Part shown: positions 42,847-51,879 of the stretch, one piece after another
Position numbering within the stretch: position 1 is the first letter of the stretch
Layout: each line of letters starts with the position of its first letter
NCBI GenBank assembly: GCA_016794585.1
Contig: JAEUJM010000042.1
Coordinates: 62,001 to 126,000 of the forward strand
Source: Acidimicrobiales bacterium
GTDB lineage: Bacteria; Actinomycetota; Acidimicrobiia; Acidimicrobiales; DATDAH01
Reading direction: 5' to 3'
DNA: 64,000 bases
Translations under genes and position numbers: made by a program
The notes under the pieces: generated by a model
Seen by the model: the letters and a program-made list of their open reading frames with translations, nothing else
What the model was told of the DNA's origin: nothing
Databases searched by the model: none

Positions 42847-45800
42847 TCATCGTGGATGGAGCTCCAGCCTGAGTTGCTCGATGGAGTCCTCGGGGTCGCC
42901 GAGCTTCGCTTGCTCGAGAGCGGCGACGTGCTCCCTGTAGACGTTCTCGGCGCCGGCCCGATCCTCGTCGGCGATGTGGGCCCGCATGAGAGTCTCGACG
43001 ACGGCGCTGTTCAGGGGGATCGCCTGGATGACTCGGCGGAGCATCGCGATCGCCTTGTCGGGCTCGCCCGCGTCGAGGTGCATCGCCGCGCACGCCTGGG
43101 CGACACCCGCGACCCGATGTTCCCAGCTGGTGGAATGGTGCTCGAAGTCGACCCAGCCGTACGAGGCGCGGGCAGCGTTCGGGTAGGAGAACGGCTTGCC
43201 GGTGACCAGGTCGAGCGCGGCCTGGTAGTGCTCGACCGCTTCGTCCGGCGGTAGCTCGGCAGCGCGCTGGACGTGCCAATCGAACAGATCGAGGTCGGTG
43301 CCAACGTGCGGCCCGACGACGTACTTGCCGCTGCGGTTGGCCGGGAAGTGCTGGGATCCGAGAGCGGAGCGGCACTCGGCCATCGTGTCGTGAAGCCGCT
43401 TGGTGTGCGAGACGCCGTCCGAGCCGAACCAGCAGGCTTCCTCCAACCGATCGGTCGTGACCGAGCGGTGGAGTGCTAGGTAGGCGACGACTGCCGTCGC
43501 CTTCGGTTTCAGCGGCTCGCCCCCTTCGACGGTGATGTCCCCGAGCAACCGAACGAGTACGTCGTACTCCGGTGGCTCGTCCGCCGGGTCACCTGGTCCT
43601 TCCACCATTAGATCAGGCTCGTCGCCATCGGTGGGGCCGGTGCCGTTCGACGATGCGGACGCTTCGAACTCGGCCCGTAGCTGGTCCATGAGTTCCTGCT
43701 CCGCTGGGCTGTCGGTGGCGACGAGAAGGCTGGAGGTGGCGGCCAGCTCGTCTGCCTCGAGTTCCTGGGGTGAGCAGGCCAGGTTGATCGCGTCGAAGTT
43801 GAGTGCATCCTCTTCGCAGCAGACCGTGGCCAAGGCGTCCCGGAACTCGCCGACGACGACCACTGCGACCGCAGACGGCTGAGCGGCGCGAAGTGCGGCG
43901 GCCAGCTCGTCGGGAGGTGGCCGGTCGGCTACCACCGCGATGGGAACGAGGGCGTCGTGGTCGGGATCGTGCCCGCGCCCGACGAATGCATTGGCCCAGC
44001 CGTTCTCAGCAAGTGCGGCGTGGGATTGGGTTGACCATGCCACGAGGTCCTCGGCATGACCATCCCAGGTGTCGACGATCGTGAGGTGCTCGAGGACGTC
44101 GGCGCCGGGGTCGACGAAATCGCCGATCGCGATGACTCGGAGCGTGTCGGCGAGTGGGCTGAGCGTCAGCTCGGTGACGATCGAGCGGGCGAGGTTGGTG
44201 GCGACGTCGAGGTCGCCGGTGAGAGCCACGATTCCGTCTGCTTCGAGGTCGAGGTAGAGCTGTGCGTCGTCTTCGGGCTGGCCGACGGTCACCATCAGCG
44301 GTGACGGACTGAGCGGCCCGTCGTAAGGCTCGTCGTTGTCCGGTCGCTCGACGAGGGTCCACACCGTGCCGTCGTCTGTGCTGTGCCAGCCGGGCAGGGC
44401 GTTCGGGTCGGGCTGGTCGAGCAGGACTTCGAGGCTGGTGTCCGAGTGTCGGATCATCCGTGGCCGGCGTTCTGATCCCATGGCAGCGAGGGATGCGGCG
44501 AGGCGGCCGAGCACGCCCTGCAGGTCGTCGATGCGACCCTCGTCGGCTTGGGCGATCACGGTCTGATGCAGCTCGCGCTGGTCGGCCGGCGTGCGGCCGG
44601 GGAGGTCACCCGGGTTCTCGTTGACGAAGCGGCGGCGCCGGCGGTCGAGGAGGCGCTTCAAGCCCACCGCGAGCGCGATGCTCGACAACCCGCCCAACGC
44701 CACCGCCACGGGCGCGTCGCTCGAATCCTCGCCCTCTGACGGATCGCCCTGCGACGACTCGTCGACCGTTTGCCGCGGCACGCCATCGTTGTCAGCGGCA
44801 GTCGTCGTGGGCGGTGTCTCTTCGGAAGCGGGGTTCTCCGTTGCCGGAGCCGGTTCCGTTGTTGCTGTCGGTGGTTCGTCGAGCACGACAGCGCCGGCTG
44901 GCGACGGCGCCGGCTCTTCTTCGGCCGTTGGGGGCGGCGGTGGTAGCTCGACACCCGTGGGCGGAAGCACCACGACCTGACCGGGATAGATGAGATCGAC
45001 GTCCACGAGTTCTGCGTAGCGGGCCCGGTTGGCGGCGACGACCTCGCCCCAGTAGGGCAGGACCTCCGGGTCGCCCACTTCTCGTCCGAGGTCGCCTTCC
45101 AGTCGATCTTCGGCGATGGACCAGAAATTGTCGCCGCGCTCGACGACAAGGGTTGCGAGGCCATCTTCCTCCGCGGTTGCCGGGGCGGGACCACCGGACG
45201 GCGAGGCGGCAGGCTCGATGGTGGCGTCGCCAGGCAGCACGAGAACCCAGCCCGAGTGCAGCGTGTCGTCTCCCGCGCTGATCGTGGTGCCGTCGGGGAG
45301 CGTGCGCCCGACGTTGAGGTCGAGGATCTCGTTCCACCGCAGGCCGTCGCCGAGGGTGCGTTCGGCGATGGCCCAGTAGCTGTCGTGCCGCTGAACGGTG
45401 ACCGTCGGATGATCGGCCGCTGGCGCGGCCGGCGCTGGGTCACTGGGGCGGCCGTGGAGTGTCGGCGTGTGCCCGTAGGAACTCGGATCCGGTGAGTCGG
45501 GGATCGACTCCGGTGTCGCTGCAGCTACTTCGGCGGGGACCGGGATGGGAGTGGGCTCGGCGACGGCGCGGGCAGGTTGCACGGTCGAGGCCATCATGAG
45601 GATCCCGGCAACCAGGCGGGTGGCGGTGACCTGGAACGCGGGGAGCACCGGGAGGTGGATTGCCTGGCGGCCTCTGGCGACCCCAACGGCTTCTGTCACC
45701 AGCGCGAGGGCGAGTTGTGGCCAGGCGATCCACGCGATGACTGCGAGCGTGTTGACGACGACCTGGTCGCTGATGCCCGACTGGGCTGCCTCTTCCAAGG

Positions 45801-45939
45801 CGTGGAGGGTCGGGATGCTGGTCGGTAGCGGCCAGCCCACCAGAGTGGCGAGCAGGAGCGGGACGCCGACGATCAGGGCGAGCGTCGCGACCAGTGAGAG
45901 GACGCCGCGGATCAGCAGCAGGGGTCGTCGGTCGTTCAT
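42847..45939 (-). CDS. Membrane LysM-BTAD regulator of the Tad cluster
   Basis: This 1,030-residue protein starts at the ATG at 45939 that overlaps the TadG-like stop. Helices lie near 8-33, 61-85 and 103-125. Two LysM domains follow (about 178-236, HDSYWAIAERTLGDGLRWNEI, and 262-326, GDNFWSIAEDRL), then a Pro/Thr/Glu-rich linker and a fourth helix (409-428) capped by RRRRR. The rest should be cytoplasmic: a region at 540-740 without clear motifs, an OmpR-type winged helix (about 795-860, RLLGDITVEGG) and a BTAD tetratricopeptide-like domain (880-1025). Topology puts LysM outside and BTAD inside, suggesting a sensor that reads peptidoglycan contact. Confidence 0.85.
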   Translation of the reverse strand: MNDRRPLLLIRGVLSLVATLALIVGVPLLLATLVGWPLPTSIPTLHALEEAAQSGISDQVVVNTLAVIAWIAWPQLALALVTEAVGVARGRQAIHLPVLPAFQVTATRLVAGILMMASTVQPARAVAEPTPIPVPAEVAAATPESIPDSPDPSSYGHTPTLHGRPSDPAPAAPAADHPTVTVQRHDSYWAIAERTLGDGLRWNEILDLNVGRTLPDGTTISAGDDTLHSGWVLVLPGDATIEPAASPSGGPAPATAEEDGLATLVVERGDNFWSIAEDRLEGDLGREVGDPEVLPYWGEVVAANRARYAELVDVDLIYPGQVVVLPPTGVELPPPPPTAEEEPAPSPAGAVVLDEPPTATTEPAPATENPASEETPPTTTAADNDGVPRQTVDESSQGDPSEGEDSSDAPVAVALGGLSSIALAVGLKRLLDRRRRRFVNENPGDLPGRTPADQRELHQTVIAQADEGRIDDLQGVLGRLAASLAAMGSERRPRMIRHSDTSLEVLLDQPDPNALPGWHSTDDGTVWTLVERPDNDEPYDGPLSPSPLMVTVGQPEDDAQLYLDLEADGIVALTGDLDVATNLARSIVTELTLSPLADTLRVIAIGDFVDPGADVLEHLTIVDTWDGHAEDLVAWSTQSHAALAENGWANAFVGRGHDPDHDALVPIAVVADRPPPDELAAALRAAQPSAVAVVVVGEFRDALATVCCEEDALNFDAINLACSPQELEADELAATSSLLVATDSPAEQELMDQLRAEFEASASSNGTGPTDGDEPDLMVEGPGDPADEPPEYDVLVRLLGDITVEGGEPLKPKATAVVAYLALHRSVTTDRLEEACWFGSDGVSHTKRLHDTMAECRSALGSQHFPANRSGKYVVGPHVGTDLDLFDWHVQRAAELPPDEAVEHYQAALDLVTGKPFSYPNAARASYGWVDFEHHSTSWEHRVAGVAQACAAMHLDAGEPDKAIAMLRRVIQAIPLNSAVVETLMRAHIADEDRAGAENVYREHVAALEQAKLGDPEDSIEQLRLELHPR

Positions 45940-46334
45940 GGCTGTACCTCGTCGACGGCTGTGGCGGTCTCGCGTACGACGATGGTTCGTGCGGCGCCGG
46001 GGAGGATGAGCATCGGCTGGACTGCGGTGACCGTGACGGTGACGGAGGCGATCGAGACGGTCGCCGTTCCTCTGGCTCCGGTCCGCTCGAGGCACTCGAG
46101 GGCGGCGGCCTCCGCGGCGGCCGGGTCGAGACGGGGCTCGTTCGTCGCGCGGAGGTGGTCGAGATCGATCTCCTGGGCCCCAGCTCGAGCGGCTCGCTCT
46201 GCGTCGTTGCGTGCTGCGTTGTGGGCGCGGATGACCTGGCCCCCGTCGTAGGCCATGCCGGCGACGAGAACTAGGGCGATGGCGACGACCGCGACGAAGG
46301 CGGTGATGCTTCCTCGCTCGTCGTGGGGGTTCAC
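45936..46334 (-). CDS. TadG/TadE-like pilus assembly protein
   Basis: This 132-residue protein starts at the GTG at 46334 (GTGA overlap). A short polar start, DERGSITAFVAVVAIALVLVAGMAYDGG, resembles the TadE/TadG prepilin-like N-terminus with its hydrophobic helix, then AHNAARNDAERAARAGAQEID and a beta-rich part. TadE/G minor pseudopilins stabilise the Flp pilus at the cell surface. Confidence 0.8.
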   Translation of the reverse strand: MNPHDERGSITAFVAVVAIALVLVAGMAYDGGQVIRAHNAARNDAERAARAGAQEIDLDHLRATNEPRLDPAAAEAAALECLERTGARGTATVSIASVTVTVTAVQPMLILPGAARTIVVRETATAVDEVQP

Positions 46335-46756
46335 GACGCACTCCGGTAGGTGTCGATCACCTCTACCGCGGACGCCGTGAAGATTCGTCGGCCGGGAACA
46401 CCGAGAAGCGTGACGTCGGCCATCGAGGCTTCGCAGCGGACTGTGACCGTGACGGTGCCGCCAGGTTCGAAGTCGCCGGTGTCAACCGTCGTGGTCAGAG
46501 TGAGGCACGGCACTCCAGCGACGGCGAGGTTCGCTGCCGCACTGGTCTGTGCGTCATCCGTGGCGTCGCCGGGGTGTTGGCGAAGCGATGCCGCTCGAGC
46601 GGCATCGGCCGCGGCGCGCTCGACGTTGCCGTCGGCCTCCGAGACCTTTCCTGCGTAGACGACGAGCAGCATGAGGAACACGAGCGCAGGTGCGATGACC
46701 GCGACCTCGACGGCGATCGATCCACGGTCGCCGCAGATGCGCGCTGGGAGTCTCAT
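46331..46756 (-). CDS. TadE-like minor pseudopilin
   Basis: This 141-residue protein begins MRLPARICGDRGSIAVEVAV followed by helix IAPALVFLMLLVVYAGKV and VERAAADAARAASL, the TadE pattern with Glu near the start of the helix (type IV prepilin-like). It starts within the stop of the upstream gene. It is likely processed by a prepilin peptidase, but none is encoded in the window. Confidence 0.85.
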   Translation of the reverse strand: MRLPARICGDRGSIAVEVAVIAPALVFLMLLVVYAGKVSEADGNVERAAADAARAASLRQHPGDATDDAQTSAAANLAVAGVPCLTLTTTVDTGDFEPGGTVTVTVRCEASMADVTLLGVPGRRIFTASAVEVIDTYRSAS

Positions 46757-47139
46757 CGTTCTGCCTCGGGGACGAACCGCTCGACCGGTGCGGCGCTGCG
46801 AGCGGCGACCGACCATGCGAAGCCAGGGACGAGCTGGGGTGCTTCACCACGGACCTCGGCGGTGACCATCGCGGGCTCCCGGCTCACGGTGACGGTGATG
46901 CTGTGGAGGTTCCCGGAGTGGGCGAGGAACGAGCCGGCGGCGTCCTCGCCGTCGCGGGCGGTGCCGTTGGCGACCTGGGCTGCGTCGACGGCCTCGGCCG
47001 CGGCCGCGTTGGCGACTTGTTTGGCGTGCCACCACAGCCCGTACTGGACGATGAGCATGATCCAGAAGAGGACGGCAGGAAAGAGGACGGCGACCTGGAT
47101 GGCCGTCACCCCTCGCTCGTCGCGCAGCCCCCGGCCCAC
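46753..47139 (-). CDS. TadE/TadF-like minor pseudopilin
   Basis: This 128-residue protein is started at the GTG at 47139, five bases after the Flp pilin stop; the long open frame upstream is unsupported. It reads LRDERGVTAIQVAVLFPAVL followed by FWIMLIVQYGLWWHAKQVAN and NAAAAEAVDAAQVANG, the TadE/F helix and following amphipathic segment. Confidence 0.8.
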   Translation of the reverse strand: MGRGLRDERGVTAIQVAVLFPAVLFWIMLIVQYGLWWHAKQVANAAAAEAVDAAQVANGTARDGEDAAGSFLAHSGNLHSITVTVSREPAMVTAEVRGEAPQLVPGFAWSVAARSAAPVERFVPEAER

Positions 47140-47144
47140 GAGGC

Positions 47145-47354
47145 TCAGCCCCCTGGCTGGTCGGGGGTGGGGATGCTGTTGGCGTTGCTCTGCGCGGCGG
47201 CGTAGATGATGCCGAGCACCACGATCGCAGCACCGACCAGCAGGAATGTGATGACCGCGACTTCCGTGGTGGTCATCCCGCGCTCGTCGTTCGGATCGAT
47301 CCCGAAGCGGGCGTAGCAGTACTCCAAGAGCAGTCGGGGGTCGGGCACGGGCAT
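47145..47354 (-). CDS. Flp-type major pilin
   Basis: This 69-residue protein has the short prepilin plan: a polar N-terminus, DERGMTTTEVAVITFLLVG with a Glu five residues after the Gly, and one long helix ending in IIYAAAQSNANS. AAGGAG lies six bases before the ATG at 47354. The cleavage site for a TadV-type peptidase is probably between Gly and Met of RGMTTTE. It is the likely structural subunit of the Tad pilus encoded by this operon. Confidence 0.85.
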   Translation of the reverse strand: MPVPDPRLLLEYCYARFGIDPNDERGMTTTEVAVITFLLVGAAIVVLGIIYAAAQSNANSIPTPDQPGG

Positions 47355-47381
47355 AGTGGCTCCTTGGGTGTTGTGGCTCCG

Positions 47382-48293
47382 TCAGGGTTGGGGTCCGCTG
47401 ACTGACGTGATCTGCACGACGGCGGGGTAGGCGATGAAGACGAGGAAGCCGAACAACAGGACGGCGACAGGGAGGGTCATGCGTTCGGTGGCGGCCTCGG
47501 CTGCGGCCTCGGTCTCGGCGACTTGGTGGCCGCGGAGCGTGTCGGCTTTGGCGGCCAGGGATGTTCGGATGCGAGCCCCCTGCGATCCGGCGAGGGAGGC
47601 GCTGGCGGCGAGCTCGGCCATCTCGTTGATGCCGAGGCGGGCGCCGAGTTGGGCGAAGGCGTCCCACGGGGACTGTCCGGTGAGGCGGGCTCGGCGAAGT
47701 TCGGCGCGGATGGTCTGGTATCCCCAGCCGTCGCCGGCGTCGGCTGCGGCGTGCAGCGCCGTTTCGATGCCAGCTCCTCCGGCCAGGAGCACGTTGACCA
47801 GGTCAAGATAGGACGAGAGGGCGTGGCGGAACGCTCCCTGTCGCTTCCCTGCCTCGTCACGCAGGAGGAGATCGGGCATCAGGAACCCCGCGGCCGCGGT
47901 GGCCAGCGAGAACATCGCGATGACACCGACCGGCACCGGGATCCCGAGAACCACGAGCGCCGCGACGGCCAGGTTGGGGACGAGCAGCCCGGCGATCGCG
48001 CCGAGAAGCTTGTCGAACGCGTGGCGCTCAGCACTGCGGCCGACGAGCTCCAGCTCCTGAGTGTGGCGGTGCGCGTCGTAGCCGAGGGCCTCGACGACTC
48101 GTCGGGCAGCCGTTTCGATCGGGCCGAACCTGGACGCGTCCGCTGGTGCGACGTCGTCGAGGCTGGTTCCGGGGCGGGCGAGCCCGGCGAGGACCTCCTC
48201 GAGGCTCGGTGGGCGTGGTGCGAGGCCTCGCCTGATGAGCAGTACTCCGACACCGACGCCGGCTCCCAGCACGACCATGACGAGCGTGTTCAC
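47382..48293 (-). CDS. tadC: TadC-like pilus platform protein
   Basis: This 303-residue membrane protein starts at the GTG at 48293, overlapping the TadB-like stop. It contains the type II secretion F domain: FRHALSSYLDLVNVLLAGGAGIETALHAAAD, ELRRARLTGQSPWDAFAQLGARLG, ELAASASLAGSQGARIRTSL, and helices near 5-20, 105-145 and at the C-terminus. Platform proteins couple the TadA ATPase to pilin assembly. Confidence 0.85.
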   Translation of the reverse strand: MNTLVMVVLGAGVGVGVLLIRRGLAPRPPSLEEVLAGLARPGTSLDDVAPADASRFGPIETAARRVVEALGYDAHRHTQELELVGRSAERHAFDKLLGAIAGLLVPNLAVAALVVLGIPVPVGVIAMFSLATAAAGFLMPDLLLRDEAGKRQGAFRHALSSYLDLVNVLLAGGAGIETALHAAADAGDGWGYQTIRAELRRARLTGQSPWDAFAQLGARLGINEMAELAASASLAGSQGARIRTSLAAKADTLRGHQVAETEAAAEAATERMTLPVAVLLFGFLVFIAYPAVVQITSVSGPQP

Positions 48294-49153
48294 GTCTCTG
48301 CCCCGGCTTGCGTGGGCCCGCCGGCTCGGGCGGTGAACCGCTCGGGCAGTTCGATCTCGGCCATGCGGGTGAGGAGCCAGCCACCGACGGCGAAGATGCC
48401 GCCCACGATGGCCAACATGACTTGGCCGCCGGCACTGTCGTACACGGCGAGGTAGTCGCGGTTGGCGATGGCGAGGAAGACCACCGCCGCGATCACGACG
48501 CCGACGATGACCTTCGTCGCCGTGCGGACGCGGGTGCGGCCCACCTCGACTCGGATGCGCATTCGGGCTTCGCCACGGGTGGCGTCCGCCAGACGGGAGA
48601 GCAGCCCTGAGAGATCGGAGGCTTCCATGCGAGCGGCGATCACCAAGGCCGCGACGACGAGGTCGCCGGAGGGATGATCGAGGTCCTCGCCGAAGGCCAC
48701 GAGCGACTCGGGGAGCCTCTGGTGGTCGAGGCGACGGACCATCCTTCGCACCTCGGTGGCCACCGGGGGCGGTGCGACGGGGGCGGTCGCGACGATGGCC
48801 TCCTCCAGCCCCGAGGCGGCGACGATCGAGTCGCGGATCATCTCGGTCCAGGAGGCGATGGCTTCGGTTCGGTCGAGGGCTTGTTGCCTCGCGCCCTTGC
48901 CGTTGAGGATGCCTGGCAGCACGAGCGCAGCGACGATGGCCATGACACCTCCGACCAGCCACCCGGTGGCTGCGAGTACCACCAACCCGGCGGCGGCCGC
49001 GATGGCGGCCTTCCGCAGCATCGAGCTGTCGACGAGGCGCCGGAGGTAGCCCCACGGGGCATCGAGAACCTGACGATCAGCGAGCCCGGTGATGTTCAAG
49101 AGCACTCCGAGGGCGGCGCCGGCCGCGAGGGCAGCGAGTACGAGCACGGTCAT
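48290..49153 (-). CDS. tadB: TadB-like pilus platform protein
   Basis: This 287-residue protein has helices near the N-terminus and at both ends of the GspF-like region (WTEMIRDSIVAASGLEEAI, SLVAFGEDLDHPSGDLVVAAL, LLSRLADATRGEARMRIRVE). It begins within the TadA stop (ATGA at 49150-49153) and ends within the TadC start. Two tandem GspF-type platforms (TadB and TadC) are standard in Tad loci. Confidence 0.85.
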   Translation of the reverse strand: MTVLVLAALAAGAALGVLLNITGLADRQVLDAPWGYLRRLVDSSMLRKAAIAAAAGLVVLAATGWLVGGVMAIVAALVLPGILNGKGARQQALDRTEAIASWTEMIRDSIVAASGLEEAIVATAPVAPPPVATEVRRMVRRLDHQRLPESLVAFGEDLDHPSGDLVVAALVIAARMEASDLSGLLSRLADATRGEARMRIRVEVGRTRVRTATKVIVGVVIAAVVFLAIANRDYLAVYDSAGGQVMLAIVGGIFAVGGWLLTRMAEIELPERFTARAGGPTQAGAET

Positions 49154-50502
49154 CGCCACCACCCGTGAGCGGCCGCGTGGGCACTGGCGTCGAAGCCGTG
49201 GGCCTCGAGCTGGGCCGCGAAGTCGGGAGTCGGCGGTGCCGCCGGGATCCCGCTGCCGGTGCCTTCGGGTCGCCACAGCTCGTTGGAGACGACCTGGCCA
49301 CCTTCGACGGTGCCGGCGACCTGACGAACGCTGGTCACCCGACGTTCCCCGGATACCCAGCCGAGGTGCACGATGAGGTCCACGGCGTTGGCGACCAGCA
49401 AGTTGGTGACATCGGGGATCAGCCGCTCGGGAGTCATGGCCGCGTACATGGCGAGCCGCCCGAACACACCCTTGGATGAGTCGGCATGGATCGAACACAT
49501 CGAGCCGTCGTTGCCTTGGCTCATGGCGAGCAGCATCGGAAGGACCTCCGCCCCCCGGACCTCACCGACGATCACCCGCTGGGGATCCATCCGCAGAGCG
49601 GAGCGGACCAGCTCCGCGAGGCTGAATGAGCCCACGCCTTCGGTGTTGGCCTCGCGTGCTTCGAGGGTCTCGTGGTCCGGGTGAAGTTCCTCGAAGCGCT
49701 CCAGGCCGATCTCGAGCGAGTCCTCGATGGTGATGAGGCGCTCGGTGGCAGGGATCTCATTGATGAGGCACCGCAGCGTCGTCGTCTTCCCGGTGCCGGT
49801 GCCGCCGGCCACGATGATGTTGGCGCGCGCCCGCACCGCGGCCGACAGGAAGTTGGCCAGCAGTTCGTCACAGACCCCTCCGTCCACCAGCTGGGACACG
49901 CGGTGGATGTCGAAGTCGTGGCGACGGATCGTGACCGTCGGGCGCCCCGACACCGCCATGAGAGCATGGAGGCGGTCGCCGTTCGGCAGTTGGAGGTTCA
50001 GCTCCGGCTGGGCGTGATCCCACCGGCGCTCGCTCCGCCCGATGCGCCGGGCGGCCGTGGCGATGAGCTCGATGAGGTCGTCGTCGGAGTCGGCGACAGC
50101 GGGCCCGCGGACCTTGGTCCCATCGCGCAGGTTCAGCCAGACGCGCTGAGCGCCAGAGATGTGGATGTCTCGGATCTGGGGGTCGTCGAGGAGCGGCTGA
50201 AGACGAGCGAGACCGTGGATGCGGTCCAGCACCGCCGCAGTGACCTTGGCTTCAGTGGCCTCGTCGAGCGGCGTCCGGCCATCGGCGTAGGCGCTCGCCG
50301 CCAGGTGGCGAAGGTCGTCTGCCACCAGCTTGCGGGCCAATGCCCGCTCGTCACTCGGCGAAAGCCGGCCACGGCCTGCTTCCTCATGGGCGACATGGGC
50401 CGCCGTGAGCGCCTCACCAACGCTGTGGTGCAGCCGGGCGACGAGATCAGAGTCGATCCCATCCTGATGCCACACTGTCGGCCCGGTCACCGTTGCGGTC
50501 AT
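49150..50502 (-). CDS. tadA: TadA/CpaF secretion ATPase
   Basis: This 450-residue protein is a hexameric pilus ATPase. Walker A is GGTGTGKTTT (233-242), Asp box TIEDSLEI (258-265), Walker B VIVGEVRG (310-317), His box GNDGSMCSIHADSS (330-343). The N-terminal RRIGRSERRWDHAQPELNLQ and MAVSGRPTVTIRRHDF regions match CpaF. It powers pilin polymerisation. The start overlaps the CpaE-like stop. Confidence 0.95.
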   Translation of the reverse strand: MTATVTGPTVWHQDGIDSDLVARLHHSVGEALTAAHVAHEEAGRGRLSPSDERALARKLVADDLRHLAASAYADGRTPLDEATEAKVTAAVLDRIHGLARLQPLLDDPQIRDIHISGAQRVWLNLRDGTKVRGPAVADSDDDLIELIATAARRIGRSERRWDHAQPELNLQLPNGDRLHALMAVSGRPTVTIRRHDFDIHRVSQLVDGGVCDELLANFLSAAVRARANIIVAGGTGTGKTTTLRCLINEIPATERLITIEDSLEIGLERFEELHPDHETLEAREANTEGVGSFSLAELVRSALRMDPQRVIVGEVRGAEVLPMLLAMSQGNDGSMCSIHADSSKGVFGRLAMYAAMTPERLIPDVTNLLVANAVDLIVHLGWVSGERRVTSVRQVAGTVEGGQVVSNELWRPEGTGSGIPAAPPTPDFAAQLEAHGFDASAHAAAHGWWR

Positions 50503-51209
50503 GGCACGACCTCAGCCACTGGATCGAGCAGCGAAGCGCCGACGTCTTCCCCCAGCGTCGATACCGCACGAACGAGTCGAGACCGGGACAACCGCGCTCC
50601 GGACGCGCGGCCGGTGCGCAACGCCTCGGCCGCATCCTGATCGTCGGGCAACTCGCCGACCACCCTCACTCCGGTCGAGCGCTCGACATCGGCGCTGCGG
50701 TAGGGCCCGTCGCCAAGGAGGACGATGCCGGCCTGCCCTCGGACGGGTTGAGGCAGGGTCGACAGGAGGTGGGTGAGGGCCACCAGTTGCTCGGTGACCG
50801 GATGGACGAGGATGGCCAGGAGGTTCGAGGCGGCCACGATCGTGCTCGGTGACCGCAGGCGTCCAGCGTCGACCACCGCGACGCCGTCGGAGGCGACCAG
50901 CGCACGGGTGATTCGCTCCCCCGCTGTTCGCCACAGCGCCGCGCTGGCGGAAGGCGCGTCCGGGCCGACGAGCACCGGCACACCGCCCGCATCCTGTGCA
51001 TGCGCCCTCCATCCGGTGCCGCCGTCGGGTTCGGCAGCGGCGAAGGTGGTCAGGCCCGGCTCCCGGCCGAGGCCGTACCGGATGGCGAGCACGCCGCCGT
51101 CGAGGTCGGCCTCGACCACCAGGCCGTCGGCGAAGGTCGACGCCAGAAGGAGCGATGTTGTGGTCACGCCCGGAGCGCCCCGAACCGACGCCAGGGTCAC
51201 CACCTTCAT
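50499..51209 (-). CDS. CpaE/TadZ-like ParA-family protein
   Basis: This 236-residue protein has the deviant ParA/MinD start VTLASVRGAPGVTTTSLLLA, in which the usual GKTT reads GVTT, then VVEADLDGGVLAIRYGLGREPGLTT and VAVVDAGRLRSPSTIV. CpaE/TadZ proteins position the Tad machine in the cell. Loss of the Walker lysine suggests no or altered ATP hydrolysis. Confidence 0.75.
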   Translation of the reverse strand: MKVVTLASVRGAPGVTTTSLLLASTFADGLVVEADLDGGVLAIRYGLGREPGLTTFAAAEPDGGTGWRAHAQDAGGVPVLVGPDAPSASAALWRTAGERITRALVASDGVAVVDAGRLRSPSTIVAASNLLAILVHPVTEQLVALTHLLSTLPQPVRGQAGIVLLGDGPYRSADVERSTGVRVVGELPDDQDAAEALRTGRASGARLSRSRLVRAVSTLGEDVGASLLDPVAEVVP

Positions 51210-51877
51210 GGGGCCACCAACACGAGCCGCAGCCCAACTGCGCCGGCCGCGGCGGCGACCGCCTCCGCATCTGCCTCACTGGTCAGGACCGACACCAGGA
51301 GCTGATCGCTCGCCAGTTCCTCGACGTCGAACACCGTGGCTGAGCGAGCCACGACCGTCGGCTCAGCGTCGAGATCGGCCACCTCCTCGGTGCGCACGAC
51401 GTGCACACGGTCGCCAGGGGCAAGCCCACGTGACGGGTAGGCCCCCGGGTCCAGGGACAGCCCGACGACACCGTCACCCGTGTCGACCGCTGGGACGTCC
51501 GCAACCAGCGAAGTCGAGAGGAGCGTCCCTTCGGCAAGGTCAACCAGGGCGGCACGCCCGACAACCCGATCCAGCTCCGAGTCATTGAGACGCGCCAACG
51601 TGTTGTCGCTCGACACGTACGCGACACGGACGTCGCTGGCGTCGATCATCTCGCCCCGCTCGAGCGGTGACGCCGCGACCAGCGCTGGCACCTTCTCGAC
51701 CGCGCTCAGGTGCCAGAGCACGGCTCCGAGGGCGAAAGCGACCGTCACGAGGACACCAATCGCGAGCTCCGGCGTCCGTACCCTCCTCCCCGGCGGGCGG
51801 ACATCTGCAAGTGGGCGTGTCGGCTGCCGGTCGGAGGAAGGGGCACCGGCCCGGGTTGGGGTCTGGGTGGACACCAC
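51206..51877 (-). CDS. CpaB/RcpC-like pilus assembly protein (SAF domain)
   Basis: This 223-residue protein has a Pro/Arg-rich N-terminus, one helix (IGVLVTVAFALGAVLWHL, about 40-57) and a SAF domain (VAASPLERGEMIDASDVRVAYV, RAALVDLAEGTLLSTSLVA), then a second beta part (GDRVHVVRTEEVAD). CpaB/RcpC proteins help the Flp pilus cross or anchor in the envelope. It starts at the GTG at 51877, three bases after the previous stop. Confidence 0.8.
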   Translation of the reverse strand: MVSTQTPTRAGAPSSDRQPTRPLADVRPPGRRVRTPELAIGVLVTVAFALGAVLWHLSAVEKVPALVAASPLERGEMIDASDVRVAYVSSDNTLARLNDSELDRVVGRAALVDLAEGTLLSTSLVADVPAVDTGDGVVGLSLDPGAYPSRGLAPGDRVHVVRTEEVADLDAEPTVVARSATVFDVEELASDQLLVSVLTSEADAEAVAAAAGAVGLRLVLVAP

Positions 51878-51879
51878 GG

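Noticed and set aside
45940..46341. Extension of the LysM-BTAD protein upstream
   Set aside because: The extra frame is Arg-rich and overlaps the TadG-like gene; the ATG at 45939 is in a typical start-stop overlap.
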